Positions 56,101 through 64,000 of a stretch of 64,000 nucleotides of DNA are shown piece by piece. Origin of the DNA: Levilactobacillus suantsaiihabitans (GTDB lineage: Bacteria > Bacillota > Bacilli > Lactobacillales > Lactobacillaceae). Each line of letters starts with the position of its first letter. The stretch's first letter is position 1. The translations under genes were made by a program, and so were the position numbers. Below the pieces are notes generated by a model that searched no databases, had not been told where the DNA came from, and worked only from the letters and a program-made list of their open reading frames with translations. Location: assembly GCF_004745505.1 (NCBI RefSeq), contig NZ_RKLX01000005.1, forward strand, positions 85,392-149,391. The letters are read 5' to 3'.

Positions 56101-56220
56101 TATATTAAGGGCATAGCAAAGGCCGGCGTTAGAGCACCGGCCTTGCAAGCCGCTTTGTGAGCGGAGACAGTTACGACAAATGAGTCGCCCGACTATCAGA
56201 GTAGTGAGGGGCGGCTTTTT
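56101..56220 (+). ncRNA. Candidate antisense RNA (type I antitoxin)
   Basis: TATATT at 56101 may be the -10 box; the RNA would start with the hairpin AAGGCCGG/CCGGCCTT (56119-56144) and end in a terminator, AGTCGCCC/GGGGCGGCT and TTTTT (to 56220). It lies opposite the 3' part of the toxin transcript. Convergent arrangement is common in type I systems of this family. The -35 is poor, so the promoter is not certain. Confidence 0.5.
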
Positions 56221-56223
56221 GAG

Positions 56224-56310
56224 TTACCGACGATTGCCGTGATGACGGTCGACTAAAATCATCAATGTGGCGAATGCCAGCATCAATGACAGTGTGTCAA
56301 ACACACTCAT
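56224..56310 (-). CDS. Holin-like type I toxin (Hol_Tox family)
   Basis: 28 residues: MSVFDTLSLMLAFATLMILV then DRHHGNRR. A short acidic-polar start, one hydrophobic helix, and a basic tail make the 'putative holin-like toxin' pattern (MSVxDxLxLML...). AAGGAAAGG lies upstream. The hairpin-rich antisense RNA candidate covers its 3' end. Confidence 0.7.
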   Translation of the reverse strand: MSVFDTLSLMLAFATLMILVDRHHGNRR

Positions 56311-56353
56311 AATCCGCGAAGCCTTTCCTTAAGCAAAAAAGCCCCCCACACGC

Positions 56354-56391
56354 AAAAGCACCTACCCCCAGATTATCGGGTAGGTGCTTTT
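56354..56391. terminator. Terminator of the sulfoquinovose operon
   Basis: AAAAGCACCTACC pairs with GGTAGGTGCTTTT, 25 bp after the last operon gene on the minus strand. Confidence 0.8.
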
Positions 56392-56415
56392 AGTCGTTTA
56401 CTTTTACATTAAATC

Positions 56416-58467
56416 TCAGTCCTGAAACCCCGCAAACAGGTTCACAAAGGCACTGTCGGCGCGGTAGAACACCGGAGGCATCCCCACTGGTGCCGCGACC
56501 GTGACCGTCTGGTGGCCGTCGAAACGCTCACCGCTCCAGAGATGGCACCACTCGCCACCTGGCAAGTAAAGCGTCCGGTCCGTTTGATTTGGCGCTAAGA
56601 CCGGCGCTACCAGCAGGTCACTGCCTAACGTGTAGCTGGTCTGATTTTCCCAGGTCTGTGCGTCTTCCTCGTCACTGAGGAGTAGTGGCCGCATCACCGG
56701 CAATCCGGTAGCAGTATTTTCCTGCATGACCGCGCGCAGGTACGGTGCCAAACGTTGGTGGACCTGCGTCAAGCGCGCCACCTGCCGCATCGTGGCGAAG
56801 TCGTCGTAGTACTGGAAGTTCTCCGCTGGCCGGTTGCCTTCGTGGGTCCGCATAACCGGCGTGAAGGCCCCGAGTTCCAGCCACCGTAGCCACAGTTCCT
56901 TGGTGCGGTCGTTGCCAAACAGGCTGGTGTAGCCGCCGATGTCCGGGTGATTCAACCCGTTACCGGTCAGTCCCGACGTCAACATCCCCGTCAACGCGGA
57001 CGGCAAGCCATCGTCGGGGGTCCAGTCGACACTTTGGTCCCCCGCCCATAATAGCGGCGCATAGCCTTGCGTACCGGCACCGCCAGCGCGGAAGAACGGC
57101 ACGACCTCACCCAATTTACCGGTGTGCTCGAGCGCATCACGGTTGAGCTTGGCCCACAGCACCGGCCACTGGTTGTGCGCCAGCATCGGGTCGGCCTTGC
57201 CGTAGAGCTGGACGTCCGTTGGCAAATACTCACCGAAGTCGGCCATCCACCCGCTCATGTCAAAGTCGATCAGTCGCTGTTCCACGATGCCTTGATACCA
57301 ACTGTAGGCAGCGGGATTCAAGAGGTCCACGACGCCGCAGTTGAACTCGCCAAAGTCGACCAGATAGACGCTGCCATCGGCTTTGGTTGCCAGGTAACCG
57401 GCGTCCTTAGCCGTTGCAAACAGCGGTCCGTCGTCGACCACGTACGGGTTGATGTAGCCGAGAAACCGAATCCCCCGTTGACGCCACTCCCGGATCAATT
57501 GGTCCAAGCCCGGGTAAAACTCTTGATCCCAGTGCCAGTCCCAGTGCAGGCGTTTACCAAAGCTGGTGATCAGCGGACCTTCCCAGTCTTGGAGCCACAC
57601 GCCCGCAACCTTGATGCCGGCGCGTTGGGCGGCTGCGACGCGTTGGCGAACCACCGCCGTGCCGCCCTGCAGACCGAGCACGATGCCGTCGCCCAGCCAG
57701 TCGGGCAAGACGGGTTGGGTGCCGAACCAGTCCTTGGTCAGCCGGACTAAGCCCGCCAATGTCGGCGCCGTGCCCAACCAGACCGCCGTCGGAATCGCCC
57801 AGGCACTGAGCTCCGTGAAGCGCTGATCAGTGAAATCCAACACCGCGTAGGCCGACGTTTCCAGGTGGACCAGTTGATGCCGGCTGGTCAGATACGTGGC
57901 CTGCGGGTAGTTCGAGGTGTAGTAGTCCCCGCCCCCGCCATTGTTGCGGTCGGCGGCTTGGGTGATGGCCGTTTGCTTATTGCGGCCCACCCCGGGTTCA
58001 GAGGTCCAAATTGGAAATTTCCGGCCGGCCAGGTTCAGGTAACTCATCTGTTCCCCGCCACCGTAGAAGCGGTCGCTAGGTTCGGCCACCAATCGCAACC
58101 AAAAGCGGTTGAGCTTGCCGGCCAACGCCTGAAACTGCAGCCGCCAGCTGTGATTGACGTAACGCAGGGTCACGCGCAAATAGCTGGGACTGTCGGTGGC
58201 TGGCGCCAAGTCCAGCGTCGCCGAATTCAGCGTGCTAGTCAGGTCTTTGACGTAGGGCAAGTCGATGCGTTCGACCTGCGTATCGCGCAACTGGAAGTTC
58301 CCCTGGTTCATTTTCACTTGGCTGTGACCATCCCCCACCGCAATCGCGGGGTGTTGGCGCGTACTGTGCAGGCTGGCGTCAGATTGATGGGCCCACCGTA
58401 ACGACCAGTCGTCGCGCACGGCTTCGTCACGCACAGTTAAATGATCACCGTCTAAACAAATTTGCAT
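56416..58467 (-). CDS. yihQ: Sulfoquinovosidase (GH31, YihQ-like)
   Basis: Retaining GH31 alpha-glycosidase expected to free sulfoquinovose from plant sulfolipid headgroups such as sulfoquinovosylglycerol. 683 residues. Nucleophile Asp410 is in WMADFGEYLP and acid/base Asp477 in WAGDQ. Residues for the sulfonate are at matching places: Arg306 and Trp309 in FGKRLHW, and Tyr513 in GGYTSLF. They are all five positions above those I recall for E. coli YihQ (R301, W304, D405, D472, Y508). The C terminus matches YihQ closely (GMPPVFYRADS). No signal peptide, so the substrate is imported first. AGGAGG precedes the ATG; last gene of the operon. Confidence 0.9.
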   Translation of the reverse strand: MQICLDGDHLTVRDEAVRDDWSLRWAHQSDASLHSTRQHPAIAVGDGHSQVKMNQGNFQLRDTQVERIDLPYVKDLTSTLNSATLDLAPATDSPSYLRVTLRYVNHSWRLQFQALAGKLNRFWLRLVAEPSDRFYGGGEQMSYLNLAGRKFPIWTSEPGVGRNKQTAITQAADRNNGGGGDYYTSNYPQATYLTSRHQLVHLETSAYAVLDFTDQRFTELSAWAIPTAVWLGTAPTLAGLVRLTKDWFGTQPVLPDWLGDGIVLGLQGGTAVVRQRVAAAQRAGIKVAGVWLQDWEGPLITSFGKRLHWDWHWDQEFYPGLDQLIREWRQRGIRFLGYINPYVVDDGPLFATAKDAGYLATKADGSVYLVDFGEFNCGVVDLLNPAAYSWYQGIVEQRLIDFDMSGWMADFGEYLPTDVQLYGKADPMLAHNQWPVLWAKLNRDALEHTGKLGEVVPFFRAGGAGTQGYAPLLWAGDQSVDWTPDDGLPSALTGMLTSGLTGNGLNHPDIGGYTSLFGNDRTKELWLRWLELGAFTPVMRTHEGNRPAENFQYYDDFATMRQVARLTQVHQRLAPYLRAVMQENTATGLPVMRPLLLSDEEDAQTWENQTSYTLGSDLLVAPVLAPNQTDRTLYLPGGEWCHLWSGERFDGHQTVTVAAPVGMPPVFYRADSAFVNLFAGFQD

Positions 58468-58477
58468 GGGTTACCTC

Positions 58478-59803
58478 CTAATACTGGGTCACCGGCAGCC
58501 GGAGCCATTGGCCCAACCACTTGATGGCCGTGGTGTAGTCACCGTAGACCAGGGCAAAATGAGATTCGGCCCCACTCTGCGCTAAATCGTCGACCAATTC
58601 AGTGATAGGCAGGTCGACTTGGACCTTGCCGGAAAAGCCATTGTATTGGTTTTCGACCGGCAACGCCTTGCCGTGAATGCTGATCAAATGGTAGCCGTCG
58701 GTGTCGTAGTGGACCCGCAGTAAAGTGACCTCACCGGGCTTTAAGGAGCCGTCGACACTAACGCCGATCTTGCGGTTCGGGTGCACGCCCGCCGTAGCCG
58801 GATAATCCGGGTTAGCCAGGTCATACGGCCCGTAATCGTGCCAAATGGTCAAGCTGTTGTCGGTCTCATCCAACCGGCACAGGTCGCCCAAGAAGACGGG
58901 GTGTTGGTGCCCATTCAAGGCTTGCAGCGCGTACATCGACACGGCCCCGTGAATGTCGCCTTCCTCGGCCACTGGCGTCTTTTGATTGGTCAGTTGTGAG
59001 AAGACGCCACCGGGAGCGCTGTCGAATTTGTCAAAGAAATCAGGCCAGCACCGCGAGGCAATGGCACCCAGCCCATCGGCGTGCACGTGGTCTTGCATGA
59101 CCGTCACGTACTGAGCCATCTTGATTGCCCGGGGATCAGCCGGATCTAAGTCCTTCAAATGATCCTGGGCATAGGTCAACTGATCGGCGTATGCGGCCGG
59201 CGCCAACTTGCTAGCCGCCTTAAAGGCCTCGTCAATGCTGTAATGCTTCAAGGACACGCCGAGTTGGTCGCGCAATTCTTGGGGATTGGTCCCGGAGAAG
59301 TTAAAGCCAGGTGGGAACGTCCCCACCACGCCGACCGTCAGCTGTTGCAGGTCGTGGTAAGCGTCAACCGAGCTGATAAATTGCCGAACGGCCGTTGCCC
59401 CAGCAGCCTCGTCGACCCCACCAATGAATTGTTGGTAGACTTGACCGTGCATGTGCAGGTAGTTGGCCGTGCTCAACAGGCCGGTCATGGCGTTGAGATG
59501 CAGCCAACCGTGCACGCTGGGTTCCTTTTCGATCAGTAATAAAATTGGGACCGAGTAGCGCTTGACCAGTTCCGTCACGAATTCTTGGCCGGTGAAGGTC
59601 AGTTGCTGGAAGATGATGGCCGTGGGTTCTTCGGCGAGGTTTTCAATGAAGGCCAACAGCTCATCTGGTTCGCCTAAGGGCGCATCCGGGGCCACGATGT
59701 CAGGCGCAATCAATTGAAGCGTGGCCAACGTGGTTTCAAACCGTTTTTGGGCCAGTTCGGCGTCGAATTTCCGCCGGACGACTGGAATATAAACGAGACT
59801 CAT
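58478..59803 (-). CDS. Candidate sulfoquinovose isomerase (fucose isomerase-like)
   Basis: 441 residues of the L-fucose/L-arabinose isomerase-like superfamily: ASRCWPDFF, VAEEGDIHGA, FLGDLCRLD and WHDYGPYDLA carry the usual metal-binding and active-site pattern. In the operon context it should convert sulfoquinovose to 6-deoxy-6-sulfofructose. AAGGAGG precedes the ATG; 3 bp separate it from the transaldolase. The alternative is another aldose/ketose isomerase. Confidence 0.78.
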   Translation of the reverse strand: MSLVYIPVVRRKFDAELAQKRFETTLATLQLIAPDIVAPDAPLGEPDELLAFIENLAEEPTAIIFQQLTFTGQEFVTELVKRYSVPILLLIEKEPSVHGWLHLNAMTGLLSTANYLHMHGQVYQQFIGGVDEAAGATAVRQFISSVDAYHDLQQLTVGVVGTFPPGFNFSGTNPQELRDQLGVSLKHYSIDEAFKAASKLAPAAYADQLTYAQDHLKDLDPADPRAIKMAQYVTVMQDHVHADGLGAIASRCWPDFFDKFDSAPGGVFSQLTNQKTPVAEEGDIHGAVSMYALQALNGHQHPVFLGDLCRLDETDNSLTIWHDYGPYDLANPDYPATAGVHPNRKIGVSVDGSLKPGEVTLLRVHYDTDGYHLISIHGKALPVENQYNGFSGKVQVDLPITELVDDLAQSGAESHFALVYGDYTTAIKWLGQWLRLPVTQY

Positions 59804-59806
59804 GGC

Positions 59807-60475
59807 CTACGCCTCCTTTGGGGTGTTGTCCCACGCATCTTGGAACCGCTTGAGGCCCAGATCCGTGTATGGGTGATAGAAGCTGTCGCGGTAAACGTCC
59901 AAGCCGGCCGTCACGATGTCGGCACCAGCCTTGGCTGCTTCCACGATTTGGTGACCGCTACGGACCGCGGCGACAATGATTTCCGTGTCGTAGCCATAGT
60001 TGCGGTAGATCTGGGCGATGTCTTTGACGTAGCCCATGCCGTCTTCACCGTTCAGTTCCTTCCAGTTGACAAATGGTGAGGCGTACTTGGCGCCAATCTT
60101 GGCGGGCATGATGGCTTGCGCGGCGGAGAAGATCAGCGTCACGTTGGTACGGATGCCCTCTTGTTCCAAGTGCCGGGCGGCAATAATGCCGTTTTCCGTT
60201 GCCGGAATCTTGATGGCAAAGTTATCGGACTTTTGATGAATCTTTTCGGCCATGGCAATCATGTCGGCCGATTCAGTCAGATGCGGATTGATTTCGATTG
60301 AGATGGGGAAATCGGGCTTGTCGGCCGCAAAGTCCGCCAAGTTTTGCACGGCCACCATGAAGGGTTGACCGCTAGCTTGGATGTGCTTGGGGTTCGTGGT
60401 GACCCCGTCGATCCCGTAATTTTCGTAGGCATAGGTAATTTCGTCCATTTTGGCACTATCTAAAAAATATTTCAT
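59807..60475 (-). CDS. Candidate 6-deoxy-6-sulfofructose transaldolase
   Basis: 222 residues, a compact class I transaldolase of the FSA/TalC-like group. The N terminus FLDSAKMDEITYAYENYGIDGVTTNP and Schiff-base Lys89 in NFAIKIPATENG are intact. In sulfo-transaldolase glycolysis this enzyme moves the dihydroxyacetone unit of sulfofructose to glyceraldehyde-3-phosphate, giving fructose-6-phosphate and sulfolactaldehyde. AAGGATG precedes the ATG. From sequence alone it could be another transaldolase; the operon makes the specific role likely. Confidence 0.8.
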   Translation of the reverse strand: MKYFLDSAKMDEITYAYENYGIDGVTTNPKHIQASGQPFMVAVQNLADFAADKPDFPISIEINPHLTESADMIAMAEKIHQKSDNFAIKIPATENGIIAARHLEQEGIRTNVTLIFSAAQAIMPAKIGAKYASPFVNWKELNGEDGMGYVKDIAQIYRNYGYDTEIIVAAVRSGHQIVEAAKAGADIVTAGLDVYRDSFYHPYTDLGLKRFQDAWDNTPKEA

Positions 60476-60492
60476 GGTTCACAGACATCCTT

Positions 60493-61923
60493 TCAATCTT
60501 TAACTGTAGTTGCTTCAACGACAGCGTCCTTATCGCGGCGCTTCAATAATTGCACCAAGACCTCGTGGTAGCGCTTTTCGGTCAGCGGGTAGAGGTAGTG
60601 CATGATGATCACGGTCATGATGGCCATGGCGGCTGAATAGAAGAACATCAGTCCGCGAATCCCCAACAAGGCCGTGGCCGTCTGTTGTTGGTTCGGCACG
60701 TAGCCAACCCAAGTCAAGATGATCCCGGGAACGAAGCCGGCAATGGCTTGAGAAAGCTTCCGGAAGTACGTGAAGGCAGAGTAGACCATCCCTTCGGAAC
60801 GAATCCCACTTTGCCACTCGCCGTATTCCACACAGTCGGAGACCAGCGCCCAGTTCAACGCACTGGTAAAGCCGTTCCCCAGGTAAGCGATACTGGTGAA
60901 AATGACCAGGAGTACGGTGTTGCTGGCAAAGAAGAACCCTAAAATATCGGCGGTGGCCCAGATGACACAGCCCATCGAATAAACGGTCTTCTTGTCAAAG
61001 CGCTTGGTCAACAGTGGGACCAGGGCAACGGCGACGAAAACCATCCCGATACTGAAGAAGCCCAGATACGAAACGGCCGTGTTGTCCTTTAAGATGTATT
61101 CACAGTAGTAGACCTGAACGGCTAATTTCAAGTTGAACGCCGAGAAGGTAAACAGGTTCACGATACATAGCGTGACCAGTGGCCGGTTCTTCAATAAGGC
61201 CTTGAAGCTCTTCTTCAGATCTTCCTTGGTGGCCTTAGGCTTCGGCGCTTCCTTGTAGACTTCCTTGATGTTGAAATAAGAGATCCACTGGCAGGCTACC
61301 CCGACGACAGCAAAGCCAATGACCGCGACCGTGTAGCCTTCGTGGTCGGTCGGCAACATGTTGACGATGGGCATGAACCCAATCGTCGCTAGCATCAGCC
61401 CCAGATTGGAGCCGGCTTGCCGAAATGAGGCCAATTCGGATCGTTCCTGACTGTTACGCGTCATCGTGGGAATCATGGAACCAAAGGGCACGTTAGAAAT
61501 CGAGTAGACGGTCCCAAAGATCATGTAGGAAATGTAGGCCCAGATCATCTTACCGGTGACCGAGAAGTCCGGTACCGAGAAGTTAGCAATCAACAGTAAG
61601 GCCAACGGAATCGCGGCCCAAAGAATGAACGGCCGGTATTTCCCCCGGGGCCCAATGTTTTGGCGGTTATCGATCCAAGTCCCCACGCTCATGTCCATGA
61701 ACGCGTCCCAGACCTTGGCCACCAGAAAGACGGTCCCCGCTAAGGCTGCGGGCAGCTGTAAGACGTCGGTGAAGTATTTCAATAAGTAAAGTTGCCCCAT
61801 GTCAAACAGGAAATTGTTCCCAACATCCCCGATGGCATACCCCAGCTTGTTACGCAGGGTCGTGGTCCGTGGAGCGACCTCTTCGGTAAATTCTTTCGTG
61901 GTGCTTGCGGCATTATCACTCAT
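60493..61923 (-). CDS. GPH-family sugar:cation symporter
   Basis: 476 residues with 12 TM segments. Family marks are KLGYAIGDVGNNFLFDMGQ and KVWDAFMDMSVGTWIDNR with PRGKYRPFI, as in MelB/YihO-type glycoside-pentoside-hexuronide transporters. E. coli uses YihO, from this family, to take in sulfoquinovose. Here it likely imports sulfoquinovose or its glycerol glycoside. AAGGAGG precedes the ATG. Confidence 0.85.
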   Translation of the reverse strand: MSDNAASTTKEFTEEVAPRTTTLRNKLGYAIGDVGNNFLFDMGQLYLLKYFTDVLQLPAALAGTVFLVAKVWDAFMDMSVGTWIDNRQNIGPRGKYRPFILWAAIPLALLLIANFSVPDFSVTGKMIWAYISYMIFGTVYSISNVPFGSMIPTMTRNSQERSELASFRQAGSNLGLMLATIGFMPIVNMLPTDHEGYTVAVIGFAVVGVACQWISYFNIKEVYKEAPKPKATKEDLKKSFKALLKNRPLVTLCIVNLFTFSAFNLKLAVQVYYCEYILKDNTAVSYLGFFSIGMVFVAVALVPLLTKRFDKKTVYSMGCVIWATADILGFFFASNTVLLVIFTSIAYLGNGFTSALNWALVSDCVEYGEWQSGIRSEGMVYSAFTYFRKLSQAIAGFVPGIILTWVGYVPNQQQTATALLGIRGLMFFYSAAMAIMTVIIMHYLYPLTEKRYHEVLVQLLKRRDKDAVVEATTVKD

Positions 61924-61935
61924 TTAACCGCCTCC

Positions 61936-63303
61936 TTATTTTGGATACACAACGATTTTGGCATTCATAAATTCCATGATGCCCAGATCGCTCATTTCAC
62001 GGCCGTAGCCTGAGTTCTTGACGCCGCCAAATGGCAGTTCTGGAATCCCGGTCGACCCCTTGTTGATAAAGACTTGCCCGGTCGCCATCCGACTGGCCAC
62101 GCGGTGTGCGCGGTCTTCATCCGCAGAGAACACGGCCCCTGCCAGCCCAAATGGCGTGGCGTTGGCAATCTTCACGGCTTCGTCATCGGAATCGACCACG
62201 TATAACTGGGCCACGGGGCCAAAGAATTCTTCTTGGCTAGCCGGATTATCAGGCGCGATGTCCCCCAGTAAGGTCGGCATGAAGCCGGTCGCCTCACCAG
62301 TCGGGCCCCCCGCCACAATTGCGGTTGCCCCGTGTTGCACGGCGTTATCGACCTGTTGGGCCAGCTTTTCTTGACCGCGCTTAGACGCCAGTGGTGCCAG
62401 CGTGGTCTTGGGATCCATCGGGTCGCCCACGACCTGCGCGGTGAAAATACGCTTAAGCCCCGCAACAAATTCGTCGGCAACTTCGCGGCGGACGATGAAC
62501 CGCTTGGCTGAGGTACACGTTTGCCCCGAGTTCCGTAATCGGGAAATGGCAGATTCCTTGATGGCATTGTCCATGTCCGCATCGTCTAAGATCAGGCAGG
62601 CATCGCTACCACCGAGTTCCAGCGTACTCTTGGTCAGGTTTTGCCCCGCCAAGCCCGCGAGTTGCCGGCCCACGGGTTCGGAACCGGTAACGGCCAGGCC
62701 TTGGACCCGTGGATCCGCAATCACTCTAGCCACTTGGTCATGGGTCAAGCAGAGGTTTTGGAACGCCCCCACCGGCATGCCGGCCTTACGCGCGGCATCT
62801 TGAATCAACGCGGCACATCCGGCAACGGAGCTGGCATGCTTCAAGATGACGGGGTTACCCGCCAAGTAATTGGGCGCCAGCACCCGAATCACCTGGGTGT
62901 ACGGGAAGTTCCAGGGTTCCACGCTCATGATGATACCCGTGGGCGCGTATTCCAGTTGCGCGTGGGCGTCGTTTGGCCCATAGACATACGGCTTGGGGGT
63001 CAAGAAAGCTTCCCCATGATTGGCATAATACCGCGTAATGTTGGCGGCGGCATGGGATTCGCCTTGCCCTTCTTTAAAGAGCTTGCCCATGTTGTGGGCC
63101 GCCTCTTCGGCGAATTTATCGGCTTCATCGTCAAAAATCTGCGCGAATTTTAGCAAATGTTGCGCCCGTTCATAGCGGGTCGTCGGTTGTTCCTCAAAGT
63201 ATTTTGCGCTCGTGGCCAGGGCCTGGTCGACCTCGGCATCAGTTGCGTCCGGGTAAGACCGGTATTCAGCGCCGGTCATTGGATCGATTACACGGTAAGA
63301 CAT
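61936..63303 (-). CDS. Candidate sulfolactaldehyde dehydrogenase (ALDH family)
   Basis: 455 residues of the succinate-semialdehyde-dehydrogenase-like ALDH group. Catalytic Cys263 is in NSGQTCTSAKRF, general-base Glu in TLELGGSDA, and the NAD site around VTGSEPVGRQLA. In the operon it should oxidise sulfolactaldehyde to sulfolactate with NAD(P)+. The ATG at 63303 reads MSYRVIDPM, with AAAGGA upstream. First gene after the promoter. A plain aldehyde dehydrogenase is the alternative. Confidence 0.82.
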   Translation of the reverse strand: MSYRVIDPMTGAEYRSYPDATDAEVDQALATSAKYFEEQPTTRYERAQHLLKFAQIFDDEADKFAEEAAHNMGKLFKEGQGESHAAANITRYYANHGEAFLTPKPYVYGPNDAHAQLEYAPTGIIMSVEPWNFPYTQVIRVLAPNYLAGNPVILKHASSVAGCAALIQDAARKAGMPVGAFQNLCLTHDQVARVIADPRVQGLAVTGSEPVGRQLAGLAGQNLTKSTLELGGSDACLILDDADMDNAIKESAISRLRNSGQTCTSAKRFIVRREVADEFVAGLKRIFTAQVVGDPMDPKTTLAPLASKRGQEKLAQQVDNAVQHGATAIVAGGPTGEATGFMPTLLGDIAPDNPASQEEFFGPVAQLYVVDSDDEAVKIANATPFGLAGAVFSADEDRAHRVASRMATGQVFINKGSTGIPELPFGGVKNSGYGREMSDLGIMEFMNAKIVVYPK

Positions 63304-63367
63304 AGCAGACACCAATCCTTTCAAAATTCGAAACTACCTCCATTATGCAAGTCGAATTTGTGAAAAT

Positions 63368-63407
63368 TGTGAAGATAAATCCAATATAATGTTAAGGTAT
63401 CTTCACA
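63368..63407. promoter_or_regulatory. Operator pair upstream of the sulfoquinovose operon
   Basis: TGTGAAGATA (63368-63377) and its exact complement TATCTTCACA (63398-63407), 20 bp apart, flank AT-rich promoter sequence. Such spacing suits two bound dimers of a repressor. Nearby TGTAAGCGTTGCAT (63477-63490) is a weak half-cre. No regulator gene is in the window. Confidence 0.55.
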
Positions 63408-63600
63408 TTTGCTTAGGGAAACTTATCGCTGGCTTAACGGAAACCTAATGTAAGCTTAAATGGCGGTTTAACAGGATGTAAGCGTTGCATAAGTAGGTAG
63501 GCAGTGAACGGGTTAGGCTCTGAACTTTATGCAAAAAGTCGAACCATCCCGGCCAAGCCATTAGGCAGATTGTGCACGAATTATTTTGTCAGATGACCAG

Positions 63601-63803
63601 TCGCTACTTGCGGACCTGGCCGACCACACCGGGCGACCAGGGCGAGACCAGAGACGAGCCCGCTGCCTGTCTGAAACCGCGGCCCGCGTCTCAAAGACGC
63701 CAGATACCTCGCCCCACCTCACCCGCTAAGGCAACGCTCAAAGCTGCGCGCATACCGGATGCCACTTACAGCGGTATTTGTGCATATCCGCAGCAAGTGG
63801 CGC
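63601..63803 (+). repeat. Degenerate family A-like repeat
   Basis: Imperfect ends TCGCTACTTGCGGA and TCCGCAGCAAGTGGCG, and the core GCGTCTCAAAGACGCCAG is shared with the copy at 51205. The length and interior have drifted. The 63325-63986 region otherwise has no gene. Confidence 0.5.
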
Positions 63804-63878
63804 ACGCTTCAGCTACGTAAAGACGACCACCTCGACCAATGCGTTGTCTCGGCGCAAAAAAACGGTTCTATGATATTT

Positions 63879-63912
63879 GGTGTTGATGGAGAACTCCATC
63901 GACGCCATTTTT
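63879..63912. terminator. Terminator-like hairpin
   Basis: GGTGTTGATGGAG pairs with CTCCATCGACGCC (two GU pairs), then ATTTTTG. Confidence 0.55.
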
Positions 63913-63986
63913 GTATAAAAAAAGAGGCATATCACCTCTGTGCTACAATCAAGTCGTCGAAACCAATTGAAAGCGAGGAAAATGAT

Positions 63987-64000
63987 ATGTCCCAAGAACA
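63987..64000 (+). CDS. Gene start, cut by window edge
   Basis: GCGAGGAAAATGAT precedes ATG TCC CAA GAA CA, a good start reading MSQE. The rest lies outside the window, so the product is unknown. Confidence 0.55.

Noticed and set aside
57067..57750. 227-codon frame opposite the GH31 gene, and a 178-codon one at 57865-58401
   Set aside because: Antisense shadows of a clear sulfoquinovosidase; composition mirrors the real gene.

Overview
This window looks like the chromosome of a heterofermentative Lactobacillaceae species, most likely Levilactobacillus (L. brevis group). The grounds are the PepN/PepD peptidases, OhrR-type regulation, CcpA cre boxes, AGGAGG ribosome sites, GH43/GH51 arabino-oligosaccharide genes, and a dense set of short secreted basic proteins. 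The species is inferred from gene content; no rRNA is present. I saw no tRNA, rRNA or CRISPR array.

Layout. 0.3-6.8 kb: arabinoxylan-oligosaccharide use (two GH51 and one GH43 arabinofuranosidases, a PucR-like regulator, an MsmX/UgpC-type ATPase) with cre boxes and an AraR-like operator. 6.9-17.4 kb: housekeeping and stress genes (recQ, ohrR plus a disulfide reductase, a voltage-gated-type K+ channel, pepD, pepN, a flavodoxin). 17.5-25 kb: secreted and membrane proteins of unknown function, including paralogues sharing a 'PKxxRGTW' motif; two clusters lie opposite a divergent XRE regulator. 25-29.5 kb: an orphan AbiEi antitoxin with a remnant toxin, a Zur-box zinc/manganese-binding lipoprotein, a frameshifted antitoxin, and a defence-type reverse transcriptase. 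29.5-42.2 kb: islands accreted at the 3' end of guaA. These are a displaced guaA fragment, a TetR/ABC efflux module, and a 7.8-kb integrative element with integrase, DUF3173, HUH-SF3 Rep/relaxase and an FtsK-like ATPase, bounded by 14-bp att sites and matching arm-type repeats. 42.1-52.3 kb: guaA, a GNAT protein, coaA, helD, a Kef-type antiporter and a phosphatase, with structured repeats between them. 52.6-56.3 kb: a lactococcin-972-like locus whose precursor has an in-frame stop, and a tiny holin-like toxin with a probable antisense RNA. 56.4-63.3 kb: a five-gene operon that reads as a complete sulfoquinovose (plant sulfolipid sugar) catabolic pathway of the sulfo-transaldolase type.

The genes suggest a plant-associated life: hemicellulose side-chain sugars and sulfoquinovose both come from plant cells. 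The strongest candidates for undescribed biology are (1) the sulfoglycolysis operon in this host, (2) a family of 167-bp intergenic elements with 18-bp terminal inverted repeats that change in a compensatory way, usually paired with a second hairpin family, (3) the compact integrative element, and (4) the reverse transcriptase behind an attenuator-like leader.
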